From: an uncultured Pelagibacteraceae bacterium
GTDB taxonomy: Bacteria > Pseudomonadota > Alphaproteobacteria > Pelagibacterales > Pelagibacteraceae
Length of the DNA stretch: 64,000 nucleotides
Assembly (NCBI GenBank): GCA_902515095.1
Contig: CABXTC010000002.1
Span: forward strand, 1-64,000
Reading direction: 5' to 3'
The notes under the pieces: model-generated
Told to the model about the DNA's origin: nothing
Databases searched by the model: none
Seen by the model: the letters and a program-made list of their open reading frames with translations, nothing else
Shown: positions 52,978 to 64,000 of the stretch, piece by piece
Layout of the letters: each line of letters begins with the position of its first letter
Numbering within the stretch: position 1 is the first letter of the stretch
Position numbers and translations under genes: made by a program

Positions 52978-54105
52978 TTATGCAATTGATTGATCGCTAT
53001 GGGTTTTTGCACTCATAACAATTCCAAATCCTATCATTGTTGCTAGCATTGATGATCCACCATATGACATTATAGGAAGAGGTGAGCCTACAATAGGAAG
53101 TAAACCAAGAACCATGCTCATATTTATGACAATATAAATAAAAATTGATGTTCCAAAACTGTAACAGAATAGTTTTGCAAAATAGCTTCTTGAAAGTGCA
53201 CCAATTCTTATCACGCGATATATAATCAATGCATAAATTAGTAGTAATATCACTGATCCAATAAAACCAAACTCCTCTGAGTATAATGTAAATATAAAAT
53301 CAGTATGTTTTTCTGGAAGAAATTCTAAATAGCTTTGTGTACCTTTTAAAAAACCCTTTCCAGTGATACCTCCCGATCCTACTGCTATTTTTGACTGTAT
53401 AATTTGGTATCCAGCCCCAAGAGGATCCCTATCTGGATTTAGGAAAGTTAAAACTCTAAGTTTTTGATAGGGTTTTAAAAACGAAATAATAATAGGCAAA
53501 GAAATGATTGATAATAAACAAGAATAAAAAAAATACTTATGATTTAATCCTGCAAACCATAAAACAACTATCCCACTAATTGCTATAAGCAGAGATGTAC
53601 CTAAATCAGGCTGTATAATCACTAAACTCATCGGAACAAAAATAATTATTAGAGATAAGCAAACAGCGTAAAACGAGTTTACATGTTGTGTTTTCATCCT
53701 ATGAAAATATTTTGCCAAACATAGTATTATAAAAATTTTCATTAATTCAGATGGCTGAATATTCAAAAAATAAAGATCAATCCATCTTTTTGATCCAGAA
53801 GCTGTAATTCCAAAATTAATTGTCCAAATTAACATGCCTAAAATAATCGCGTAAGAAAAATAACCCAGAGAAAACCAAAACTTAATATTTATAAATGAAA
53901 TTGTTATCATCATTAAGAAGAAGATAATAAATTTAATGAAATGACTTCTTGTATGAAATAAAACTTCACCTCCATCAGTTGAATACATCGTTGCAAGACT
54001 GATAAATCCCAATATTAATATACAAGATAAAAGCACATAATCTAAATTACCCACTTTCCGAAGAATATTATTTTGATTATTAAATCTTGTATATTGATAC
54101 ATCAT
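52978..54105 (-). CDS. rodA: Rod-shape SEDS peptidoglycan glycosyltransferase RodA
   Basis: RodA polymerises glycan strands with PBP2 in lateral wall synthesis. The 375-residue protein has about ten membrane helices and the SEDS marks IQPDLGTSLLIAISGIVVLWFAGL, GSGGITGKGFLKGTQSYLEFLPEKHTDFIF and LPIVGSPLPIMSYGGSSML. It overlaps mrdA by 4 bases. Two ATGs are adjacent (54105 and 54102). It is the last gene of the mreB-mreC-mreD-mrdA-rodA set. Confidence 0.96.
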   Translation of the reverse strand: MMYQYTRFNNQNNILRKVGNLDYVLLSCILILGFISLATMYSTDGGEVLFHTRSHFIKFIIFFLMMITISFINIKFWFSLGYFSYAIILGMLIWTINFGITASGSKRWIDLYFLNIQPSELMKIFIILCLAKYFHRMKTQHVNSFYAVCLSLIIIFVPMSLVIIQPDLGTSLLIAISGIVVLWFAGLNHKYFFYSCLLSIISLPIIISFLKPYQKLRVLTFLNPDRDPLGAGYQIIQSKIAVGSGGITGKGFLKGTQSYLEFLPEKHTDFIFTLYSEEFGFIGSVILLLIYALIIYRVIRIGALSRSYFAKLFCYSFGTSIFIYIVINMSMVLGLLPIVGSPLPIMSYGGSSMLATMIGFGIVMSAKTHSDQSIA

Positions 54106-55976
54106 ATATTTAAATATTTTTTAGTATCATGGTTTTTTCTTATTTCGTGTCTATCAATAATCATTTTAAATAATTCTTTAGCCAAAGGTGCTGCTACAGT
54201 TCCCCCGGAACCACCATGTTCAATTATAATACTAAGAGCGTATCTTGGACTCTTATAAGGTCCAAAAGCTATATACAATGCATGATCTCTTTCCTCATAA
54301 GGAATTTCAAAAGTTTTAAGATCTAGCTCACGGTCTTTCTCTGTTATTTTTTTAACCTGTGCTGTTCCAGTCTTACCAGCAAATTGATATTTAGGATCAT
54401 CAATCCGAGATCTATAAGAAGTTCCTCTAACTTCATTTGTAGAGCTAAACATTGCTTCTTGAATGATCTTGATATTTTTAGATTTTTTATACAAAGGAGA
54501 AAATTTATCTTCTTGTTGTTTATCAATATTAGCAACTATATTTGGATAAATTTTATGTCCACCATTAGCAATTTGAGAAGTCATCAAACACAATTGAATT
54601 GGTGTAGTTTGAATAAAACCTTGACCTATTCCTGTAATAATAGTTTCACCAAGCAGCCAGTTTTTTCCTAAAACATTTTTTTTCCAGGTTGTATTTGGAA
54701 TAAGACCATTTTTTTCATTATCAAAATAATCTTTAAAAACTTTTTTTCCTAAACCAAATTTTTTGGCAGTTTCACTTAATCTATCCACCCCCAATCTTCT
54801 TGCGACTTCATAAAAATATGTATCACAAGATTGTTTCATACCTTCTCTTAAATTTACAAATCCATGTCCTTCTTTTTTCCAGCAATGATAAGTTTGTCCA
54901 TATAATTCCAATGGATTTTTATGTCCTTTACAATGAACTGTAAAATCAGGATTTATAACTTCATTTTCTAAAGCTGATAATGCCACGATTGGTTTGATTG
55001 TGGATCCTGGAGAATAATTTCCTGATAAAGATTTATTTACCAAGGGTTTCATTGGATTGTTTCTAATAAGTTGCCATTCATCCTGGCTAATTCCAAACAC
55101 AAAAGAATTTGGGTCAAATGATGGTGAAGAGTGCATAGCAATTATTGCTCCAGTATAAATATCCATAACACAGATAGACCCTGCCTTTTCTTCTAATAAT
55201 TGATTAGCTAACTCTTGAATTTTGGTATCAATAGTTAGTTTAATTGTTTGTCCCTTGTCACCTTTTTGGTAAGCTAATTGACTAATTCTTCTTCCATAAG
55301 CGTTTACTTCATATCTTTCAACAGAGTTTGATCCAATTAATTTTTTTTCAAAAGATTTTTCTAAACCTGTTTTTCCCACCTTTAATCCAGGCACAAATTT
55401 TTCTTTGATATTTTCATTCGTTAAAATATCATTTTCATTTGCCTGACTTACATAACCCAAAACATGTGTAAAGTTTTCTTTATATGGATAATCTCTTGAT
55501 ATTGAGATTACTGGTTTCACTCCATTTAAGTCATAAAGATGATTATTTATTTTAGAAAATTTTTCCCAATTTAAATTATCAGCTACAATGAGTGTTTCCC
55601 AGGGCTTAATCTCATTTTTTTTTTTTAAAATTTTATTAAATTGTTTATCAGTTAATTCTAATAATTCTTTAACTCTAAAAATTACATATCTAAAATCTTC
55701 AACTTGCTCTGGTATGATGTGAAGCTGATAAGCCTCAAAATTTCCTGCAATAGTATTTCCAAAATAATCTTTAAACTCCCCTCTAATTGGAGGTAACTTC
55801 CACTCTCTAATTCTATTTTTATCTGAAAGAGTTAAATATTTCTTATTTTCTTTTACCTGTAAAAAAAATAATCTACTTACTATTCCACCTAAAATAATTA
55901 TCTTAGCTGTCGCAAGAATAAACATTCTACGATTTAAAGAATTTAGTTTTGTTACATTGTCGCTTAAATTAATCAT
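54102..55976 (-). CDS. mrdA: Penicillin-binding protein 2 (elongation transpeptidase)
   Basis: PBP2 cross-links peptidoglycan with RodA during side-wall growth. The 624-residue protein has an N-terminal membrane helix, the dimerisation domain, and the transpeptidase domain with the catalytic serine in STIK (325-328), the SCD-like CDTYFYE and the KTGTAQ motif. Length is normal. It overlaps rodA by 4 bases and mreD by 8 bases. Confidence 0.96.
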   Translation of the reverse strand: MINLSDNVTKLNSLNRRMFILATAKIIILGGIVSRLFFLQVKENKKYLTLSDKNRIREWKLPPIRGEFKDYFGNTIAGNFEAYQLHIIPEQVEDFRYVIFRVKELLELTDKQFNKILKKKNEIKPWETLIVADNLNWEKFSKINNHLYDLNGVKPVISISRDYPYKENFTHVLGYVSQANENDILTNENIKEKFVPGLKVGKTGLEKSFEKKLIGSNSVERYEVNAYGRRISQLAYQKGDKGQTIKLTIDTKIQELANQLLEEKAGSICVMDIYTGAIIAMHSSPSFDPNSFVFGISQDEWQLIRNNPMKPLVNKSLSGNYSPGSTIKPIVALSALENEVINPDFTVHCKGHKNPLELYGQTYHCWKKEGHGFVNLREGMKQSCDTYFYEVARRLGVDRLSETAKKFGLGKKVFKDYFDNEKNGLIPNTTWKKNVLGKNWLLGETIITGIGQGFIQTTPIQLCLMTSQIANGGHKIYPNIVANIDKQQEDKFSPLYKKSKNIKIIQEAMFSSTNEVRGTSYRSRIDDPKYQFAGKTGTAQVKKITEKDRELDLKTFEIPYEERDHALYIAFGPYKSPRYALSIIIEHGGSGGTVAAPLAKELFKMIIDRHEIRKNHDTKKYLNI

Positions 55977-56475
55977 CTAAACTTTTTAAATACCTCTTAA
56001 AAAATATTGAAAAAATTATATAAAAAAGAAATGTGAAAAAATTGTTTACTATAAAAAGTGTGATATCTAATTCATATGAAAAAAATAAGAATAAAATAGA
56101 ATAATTAATGGAGTTGATAAGGCTAATTATAAATAGAAAATAAAACCAATCCTTAATTAAATTTGGACTAATTGTAATATTTCTAAGATATGAAGCAAAT
56201 ATACAAATTAGTATGTATGATAAAGAGCTCAAACCCAAAGGTAAACCGACAACTGTATCATTTACTAATCCAGCTAAGAAAACAAATAAATAATCAAATC
56301 GGTTATACGCTTTTAAAGCAAACCAAAAAATAAGTATAAAAGGAAAATTAAAAGAAAAGTAATCTATATTTAAATAATTTAAATCAAACTCATTGAATAC
56401 AGATATAAATAATATGAGTATTGGTAGCCTAATATATATCTTATACAATAAATTTTTCTTTTGAAATCTAATCAC
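55969..56475 (-). CDS. mreD: Rod-shape determining protein MreD
   Basis: MreD is a small integral membrane partner of MreC, RodA and PBP2. The 168-residue protein has about five to six hydrophobic helices and LVNDTVVGLPLGLSSLSYILI, a segment typical of MreD. It is weakly conserved overall, so the call rests on position between mreC and mrdA plus topology. It overlaps both neighbours by 8 bases. Confidence 0.85.
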   Translation of the reverse strand: MIRFQKKNLLYKIYIRLPILILFISVFNEFDLNYLNIDYFSFNFPFILIFWFALKAYNRFDYLFVFLAGLVNDTVVGLPLGLSSLSYILICIFASYLRNITISPNLIKDWFYFLFIISLINSINYSILFLFFSYELDITLFIVNNFFTFLFYIIFSIFFKRYLKSLDD

Positions 56476-57688
56476 TTTTCTTTCCCCTTTGCATTATGCA
56501 CTTTCTATATTCTGGGGTACCTACTTTGAAACCAGTGCTAAAAAGTTTTTTTGATTGACACTTTGAGCTATAAATTAAATTTAATCTTAAAAATTCGTAC
56601 TCTTCTTTGTCTAAATCGTGCTTTTGAATAACATTTTTTTGAAAATCGTTTTCTGCTTTTAATATTTCAATTTGTTTGTTCAATTCGTTAGTTAAAGTAT
56701 TTAATTCTTTGTTTTCCTCTATAAATTTAGTGTTACTATCTTCTAAAATTTGCAATTCATCGCTTATCAAGTCTAATTTTATTTGCTCAGTATTTGAAGA
56801 AACCTCTGTTTGATCATTTTCTTCAGTCACTACAGATGACGGCATTAACTCATCAATCTCTGCAAAGACATATTTTAATTGAGTAAAATCACTGTAAAAG
56901 TTAATAAAAATTTTTTCATCTTTATTTTTTGAATCAATAGTTCCAACGGGAATTCCACTTTTGAAAATTGAGCCAGTTCCTGATGTGTATGCAATTCCTT
57001 TATCATCTATTTTGTTTATTAGATCGTTTTTGATATATTTAATTTCACCTCTTTTATCTCCATTTCCAGCAACAATTGCTTGAACATTCCCAGGTGTAAT
57101 AGAAACAGGAATATTTGAATTTAAATCTGTTAATAACAATACTCTTGAATTTGTATAATTTACCTCGATTACTCTACCAACAAGGTAACTTCGATCATAA
57201 ATATTTGTTCCTATCTTTATTTTTTCCTTACTTCCTTTGTTGATTACAATTGATCTTAGAAAAGGACTTTCATGATCAACGATTACTTTTGCTAAAATTT
57301 TGTTTGAAGTAAAAGCATAACCATCAATAAGGCTTTTTAATTCTTCATTCTCACTTTTAACAATTTTACTTGAAATATTTTCAGATTTTAGTTGATCTAA
57401 CTCTTCTTTGGTTATTTTGAACTCACTATAATAGTTAGTATATTCTCTTAAATTAACATATGAAGATTTTATAAAATTTTCTGGAACAGATATAATGAAC
57501 GATGATCGGTAAACTATTTCTTTAATAAATGATTTGGTCAATGTGATAGCTTTTAAATTAAAGCTAGATAAAACAATTATTACAATTGAAAAAAAAACTA
57601 ACGTTAATAAAGAAAATTTTTGTTGGGTGCTTTTTTTTAAAAAAGCAGATCTAATTGCAATTATAAAATCATCTCTGCTTGAGGCCAT
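56468..57688 (-). CDS. mreC: Rod-shape determining protein MreC with C-terminal extension
   Basis: MreC links cytoplasmic MreB to periplasmic wall enzymes. The 406-residue protein has a membrane helix near 25-45, a coiled coil (about 70-120) and the beta domain with AKVIVDHESPFLRSIVINKGS and VGRVIEVNYTNSRVLLLTD. Beyond about residue 290 there is an extra coiled coil and a tail with two Cys, CQSKKLFSTGFKVGT and PEYRKC, absent from E. coli MreC as I remember it. It lies 5 bases after mreB. Confidence 0.92.
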   Translation of the reverse strand: MASSRDDFIIAIRSAFLKKSTQQKFSLLTLVFFSIVIIVLSSFNLKAITLTKSFIKEIVYRSSFIISVPENFIKSSYVNLREYTNYYSEFKITKEELDQLKSENISSKIVKSENEELKSLIDGYAFTSNKILAKVIVDHESPFLRSIVINKGSKEKIKIGTNIYDRSYLVGRVIEVNYTNSRVLLLTDLNSNIPVSITPGNVQAIVAGNGDKRGEIKYIKNDLINKIDDKGIAYTSGTGSIFKSGIPVGTIDSKNKDEKIFINFYSDFTQLKYVFAEIDELMPSSVVTEENDQTEVSSNTEQIKLDLISDELQILEDSNTKFIEENKELNTLTNELNKQIEILKAENDFQKNVIQKHDLDKEEYEFLRLNLIYSSKCQSKKLFSTGFKVGTPEYRKCIMQRGKKSD

Positions 57689-57693
57689 CTTTC

Positions 57694-60305
<2,612 letters not shown>

Positions 60306-60325
60306 ATAAATATTTTGGTAAATGA

Positions 60326-60353
60326 AATATACAACCTATCGTTTAGATTGCAA
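60326..60353 (-). promoter_or_regulatory. Possible leuA promoter
   Basis: TTGCAA (60353-60348) and TATATT (60331-60326) are 16 bases apart on the minus strand in the 86-base gap between ilvC and leuA. The ATG is at 60305, giving a leader of about 15 bases. No attenuator hairpin or leader peptide is seen. Confidence 0.45.
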
Positions 60354-60391
60354 AATAAAATAACTACTTTAACCCAATTTGGAACTATATT

Positions 60392-61417
<1,026 letters not shown>

Positions 61418-61434
61418 TTATCTCCTTTATAATT

Positions 61435-61983
61435 TTATTTAAATGTATCTGCACCTCTAGTCATTGCAATAGCCCCTGTTCTTGAAGTGCTTGTAAGACC
61501 ATGGGGTTTTAATTTTTTACTCATCATATCAATTTCTCTTCTTAAAGCAGTTATTTGAACAACAACTGATTTACTTGTTTTGTCTAAAATTATAGGATTA
61601 AATTTTTTACATTCTTTGAGGCACTTTTCTATCTTTTTTTTTTGTGCAACAATTTTAAGTAATGCCATCTCTTTAAATATAACGTTTTTATCTTCTCTTT
61701 TGAAGTCTGCAACTTTGTGGACTGGAACTAGTTTTTTCAACTGAAGTTTAATTTGATCAATAACTTGTGGAGTTCCTGTTGTTACAATTGTAATTCTTGA
61801 AATATTTTTTGTTGCATCAACTTCAGCAACCGCTAGAGATTCGATGTTATAGCCTCTGCCAGAAAATAATCCAACTACTCTTGCCAAAACACCAGCCTCA
61901 TTATCAACCCAAACAACGAATATGTGTTTGTCTATTTTACCTTTTTTGGTGGGTATGCTGTATGCTGACTTTGGAGTTGACAT
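61435..61983 (-). CDS. ilvN: Acetolactate synthase small (regulatory) subunit
   Basis: The regulatory subunit binds valine through ACT domains and controls the large subunit. The 182-residue protein has the ACT core VWVDNEAGVLARVVGLFSGRGYNIESLAV and the second domain starting KEMALLKI, and ends with GAIAMTRG. Length is normal (IlvH/IlvN type). Its ATG shares a base with the ilvB stop. Confidence 0.96.
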   Translation of the reverse strand: MSTPKSAYSIPTKKGKIDKHIFVVWVDNEAGVLARVVGLFSGRGYNIESLAVAEVDATKNISRITIVTTGTPQVIDQIKLQLKKLVPVHKVADFKREDKNVIFKEMALLKIVAQKKKIEKCLKECKKFNPIILDKTSKSVVVQITALRREIDMMSKKLKPHGLTSTSRTGAIAMTRGADTFK

Positions 61984-63749
61984 TAAACTAATGATTTCCC
62001 CTTACCAGTAATCTTGTTTCCTTCTTTATCATTTGGACCTAAAATCATCTGATTGTGAGGCTTTCCAGAAGGTATCATTGGAAAGCAATTTTCCTTAGGA
62101 TCTACATGACAATCAAATATAACTGGACCTTTATAATCAATCATCTCCTTAATTTTTTCATCCAATTCATCAGGATTATCAGCTTTAATTCCTTTGCACC
62201 CATAAGCCTCAGCCAATTTAACAAAATCGGGTAAAGCCTCAGAATAACTTTCTGAGTAATTTTTTTCATGAAGAAGCTCCTGCCATTGTCTAACCATTCC
62301 CATATACTGATTGTTTAAGATGAATATTTTTATTGGTAAATTATATTGAACAGCTGTAGACATCTCTTGCATTGTCATCAATACTGATGCTTCACCAGCA
62401 ATGTCTATAACAAGTTTATCTGGATGGGCAATTTGAACACCCACTGCTGCTGGAAGACCATAACCCATAGTTCCTAAACCGCCAGATGTCATCCACCTAT
62501 TAGGTTTACTAAATTTATAATGTTGTGCAGCCCACATTTGATGTTGGCCTACCTCAGTTGTAATAAATGTATCTTGATTTTTTGTTAGTTCATATAACCT
62601 TTTTACAGCATGCTGAGGTTTGATCTCTTTATTGCTATTAACAAAACCTAGAGAGTCTTTTGTTCTCCATTTTTGAATTTGTTCCCACCACTTTGAAATT
62701 TTTTGTTTGTTTGAATCTTTTAATCCATTTGGTTTCGTATTCATTTTTTTGATAGCTGATCTCATTACCTCGTTAACATCTCCAACTATTGCAAGATCTA
62801 CTTTTATTATTTTATTTATCGATGAAGGATCAATATCAATATGAACTTTTTTTGATTTTGGAGAAAATTCATCAATCTTACCTGTAATTCTATCATCAAA
62901 TCTTGCACCTATATTAATTAACAAATCACAATCATGCATTGCATTGTTTGCTTCATAAGTTCCATGCATTCCTAGCATTCCAATAAATTGATTATCATCA
63001 CCTGGGAACGCACCTAAGCCCTGTAAGGTTGATGTAATTGGGAAACCAATTAATCTTACAAACTCTTTTAGAGTTTCACTGGCCTCGGGACCCGAATTTA
63101 TTACTCCACCCCCACTATAAACAACTGGTTTTTTTGCTTTTGAAATTAAATCAATTAATTGATTAATTTCATTTTCAGAGAATTTATTATGTGATTTTCC
63201 ATTTAGTTTTTTTTCTTTTTTAAATTTTTTATAATTAGTTTTTCCAAATTGTATATCTTTAGGTATATCGATTAATACAGGTCCTGGTCTTCCAGTTGTT
63301 GCTACTTTAAAAGCCTCATGCATAACTTTAGATAAATCTTTAATATCTTTGATTAACCAATTATGTTTGGTGCATGGTCTTGTAATCCCAGTTGTGTCAC
63401 ATTCTTGAAATGCATCTGTTCCTATTAAATGTGTAGGTACTTGACCAGAAATACAAACTAAAGGAACTGAGTCCATATAAGCATCAGTTAATGCTGTAAC
63501 AACATTAGTGGCGCCTGGTCCTGATGTTACTAACACAACACCAGGTTTACCTGATGATCTTGCGTAACCCTCTGCTGCATGGCCCGCTCCCTGTTCATGT
63601 CTCACTAATATATGTTTAATCGATGAATGATTTTTAAGTTCATCATAAATTGGAAGAACTGCTCCACCAGGATAACCAAAGATAAATTCAACATCTTGAT
63701 CCTCAAGACATTTAAATACAATTTCCGCACCAGTAAATAATTTAGACAT
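61983..63749 (-). CDS. ilvB: Acetolactate synthase large subunit
   Basis: The catalytic subunit makes acetolactate or acetohydroxybutyrate from pyruvate with thiamine diphosphate. The 588-residue protein has the ThDP glutamate Glu52 in VRHEQGAGHAAEGYAR, FAD-linked central domain motifs including GMLGMHGTYEANNAM, and GDGS-like metal binding as IAGEASVLMTMQE in place of DGSFxM. That last segment differs (GEA) from many homologues (GDG). It is the first gene of ilvB-ilvN-ilvC, with a promoter just before the ATG. Confidence 0.95.
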   Translation of the reverse strand: MSKLFTGAEIVFKCLEDQDVEFIFGYPGGAVLPIYDELKNHSSIKHILVRHEQGAGHAAEGYARSSGKPGVVLVTSGPGATNVVTALTDAYMDSVPLVCISGQVPTHLIGTDAFQECDTTGITRPCTKHNWLIKDIKDLSKVMHEAFKVATTGRPGPVLIDIPKDIQFGKTNYKKFKKEKKLNGKSHNKFSENEINQLIDLISKAKKPVVYSGGGVINSGPEASETLKEFVRLIGFPITSTLQGLGAFPGDDNQFIGMLGMHGTYEANNAMHDCDLLINIGARFDDRITGKIDEFSPKSKKVHIDIDPSSINKIIKVDLAIVGDVNEVMRSAIKKMNTKPNGLKDSNKQKISKWWEQIQKWRTKDSLGFVNSNKEIKPQHAVKRLYELTKNQDTFITTEVGQHQMWAAQHYKFSKPNRWMTSGGLGTMGYGLPAAVGVQIAHPDKLVIDIAGEASVLMTMQEMSTAVQYNLPIKIFILNNQYMGMVRQWQELLHEKNYSESYSEALPDFVKLAEAYGCKGIKADNPDELDEKIKEMIDYKGPVIFDCHVDPKENCFPMIPSGKPHNQMILGPNDKEGNKITGKGKSLV

Positions 63750-63755
63750 TAATGC

Positions 63756-63783
63756 AATCTAGCTGAAGTTGTGCTATGGTCAA
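63756..63783 (-). promoter_or_regulatory. Promoter of the ilvB operon, predicted leaderless
   Basis: TTGACC (63783-63778) and TAGATT (63761-63756) are 16 bases apart on the minus strand. Six bases separate the -10 box from the A of the ilvB ATG, so the start point should be at or next to that A. No Shine-Dalgarno sequence precedes the ATG. The strong -35 makes this the best promoter call besides gcv. Confidence 0.5.
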
Positions 63784-63800
63784 GACTAAGTCGAAGAAAT

Positions 63801-64000
63801 CTAAATTTTTTTTAAAAGCTTGTTCAAACCATCTGGATTAATTTTGATCCAATCTTTCATGTTTCCTCGAGCCCAGGTGCTCTGCCTTTTGGCATATTGT
63901 CTTGTCTTTATTGATATTTTCTCGATTAGTTGTTCAGTTTGAATTTTTTTTTCAAGATATTGCTTAATCTCACTAATTCCAATCGCTTTGCTCAAGCTTT
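63801..64000 (-). CDS. miaA: tRNA dimethylallyltransferase, 3' part
   Basis: MiaA adds a dimethylallyl group to A37 of tRNAs reading UNN codons. The visible C-terminal part has IGISEIKQYLEK and the family mark TRQYAKRQSTWARGN, ending in KLLKKI. The frame stays open to the right edge, so the gene starts outside the window. A TTG in the frame at 63995 is an internal leucine codon, not a start. It is upstream of ilvB by 51 bases on the same strand. Confidence 0.92.
   Translation of the reverse strand, partial: SLSKAIGISEIKQYLEKKIQTEQLIEKISIKTRQYAKRQSTWARGNMKDWIKINPDGLNKLLKKI

Noticed and set aside
63801-63995. A complete small gene starting at 63995
   Set aside because: The codon there is TTG in the middle of the conserved MiaA C-terminus, and the frame continues to the window edge.

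Overview
The window is a very AT-rich, densely packed chromosomal segment that looks like a SAR11-clade marine alphaproteobacterium (Candidatus Pelagibacter or a close relative). The grounds are extremely short intergenic gaps, many 1, 4 or 8 base gene overlaps (TAATG, ATGA), Lys/Asn/Ile-rich proteins, an alphaproteobacterial-type glutamate-cysteine ligase, a tandem glycine riboswitch before the glycine cleavage operon, and many amino-acid and drug/metabolite transporters. I see no insertion sequence, prophage, CRISPR array, rRNA or tRNA, and no gene-free stretch longer than 300 bases. Assignment to SAR11 is inference from style and gene content, not from a marker-gene comparison.

Layout. 1-6.7 kb: end of pdxA, rsmA, then on the minus strand fabD-fabG-acpP and gmk, then rpsF-rpsR-rplI and dnaB. 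6.7-16 kb (plus strand): an RND/MMPL exporter, cvpA, purF, an HD-domain protein that resembles mixed-valent diiron oxygenases, gshA-gshB, an EamA transporter and an MFS transporter. 16-20 kb (minus): cmk and an EamA transporter plus glycine amidinotransferase, facing a Lys/Glu-rich coiled-coil protein. 19.8-24.1 kb (plus): an IscU/SufU-like scaffold, an HPP membrane protein, NAD formate dehydrogenase, secreted MsrA and SelO. 24.1-27.2 kb: DAO oxidoreductase and TspO diverging tightly from an SDR, then a possible structured RNA, a TIGR03643-type protein and glutaredoxin.

27.2-38 kb (minus): a tandem glycine riboswitch precedes gcvT-gcvH-gcvP, which run with a gap of 3 bases into a lipid-modification set (COG2907 flavoprotein, DUF1365, cyclopropane-fatty-acid synthase-like methyltransferase, DUF3833 lipoprotein). 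Upstream lie pxpB-pxpC-eamA, with pxpA diverging. 38.7-46.8 kb: TPR protein, TerC-family protein, EamA transporter, livK, then livG-livF-livH-livM and proC on the opposite strand, with a hidden 23-codon reading frame after livM. 46.9-52.9 kb (minus): an outer-membrane beta-barrel protein and a six-gene unit dadA-eamA-hydroxyacid dehydrogenase-fkbM-HDAC-like-msrB. 53-64 kb (minus): ilvB-ilvN-ilvC, then leuA directly overlapping mreB-mreC-mreD-mrdA-rodA, with the end of miaA at the right edge.

How it fits together. Glycine and one-carbon metabolism recur: the glycine-sensing leader and gcvTHP, glycine amidinotransferase, formate dehydrogenase, and SAM-dependent lipid methylation downstream of gcv. 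Glutathione and 5-oxoproline handling (gshA, gshB, pxpABC, grxC) and methionine-sulfoxide repair (msrA, msrB, selO) form a redox theme. The most interesting non-coding feature is the gcv leader: the P1 helix of its second aptamer is a perfect 12-bp pairing that includes the gcvT start codon.
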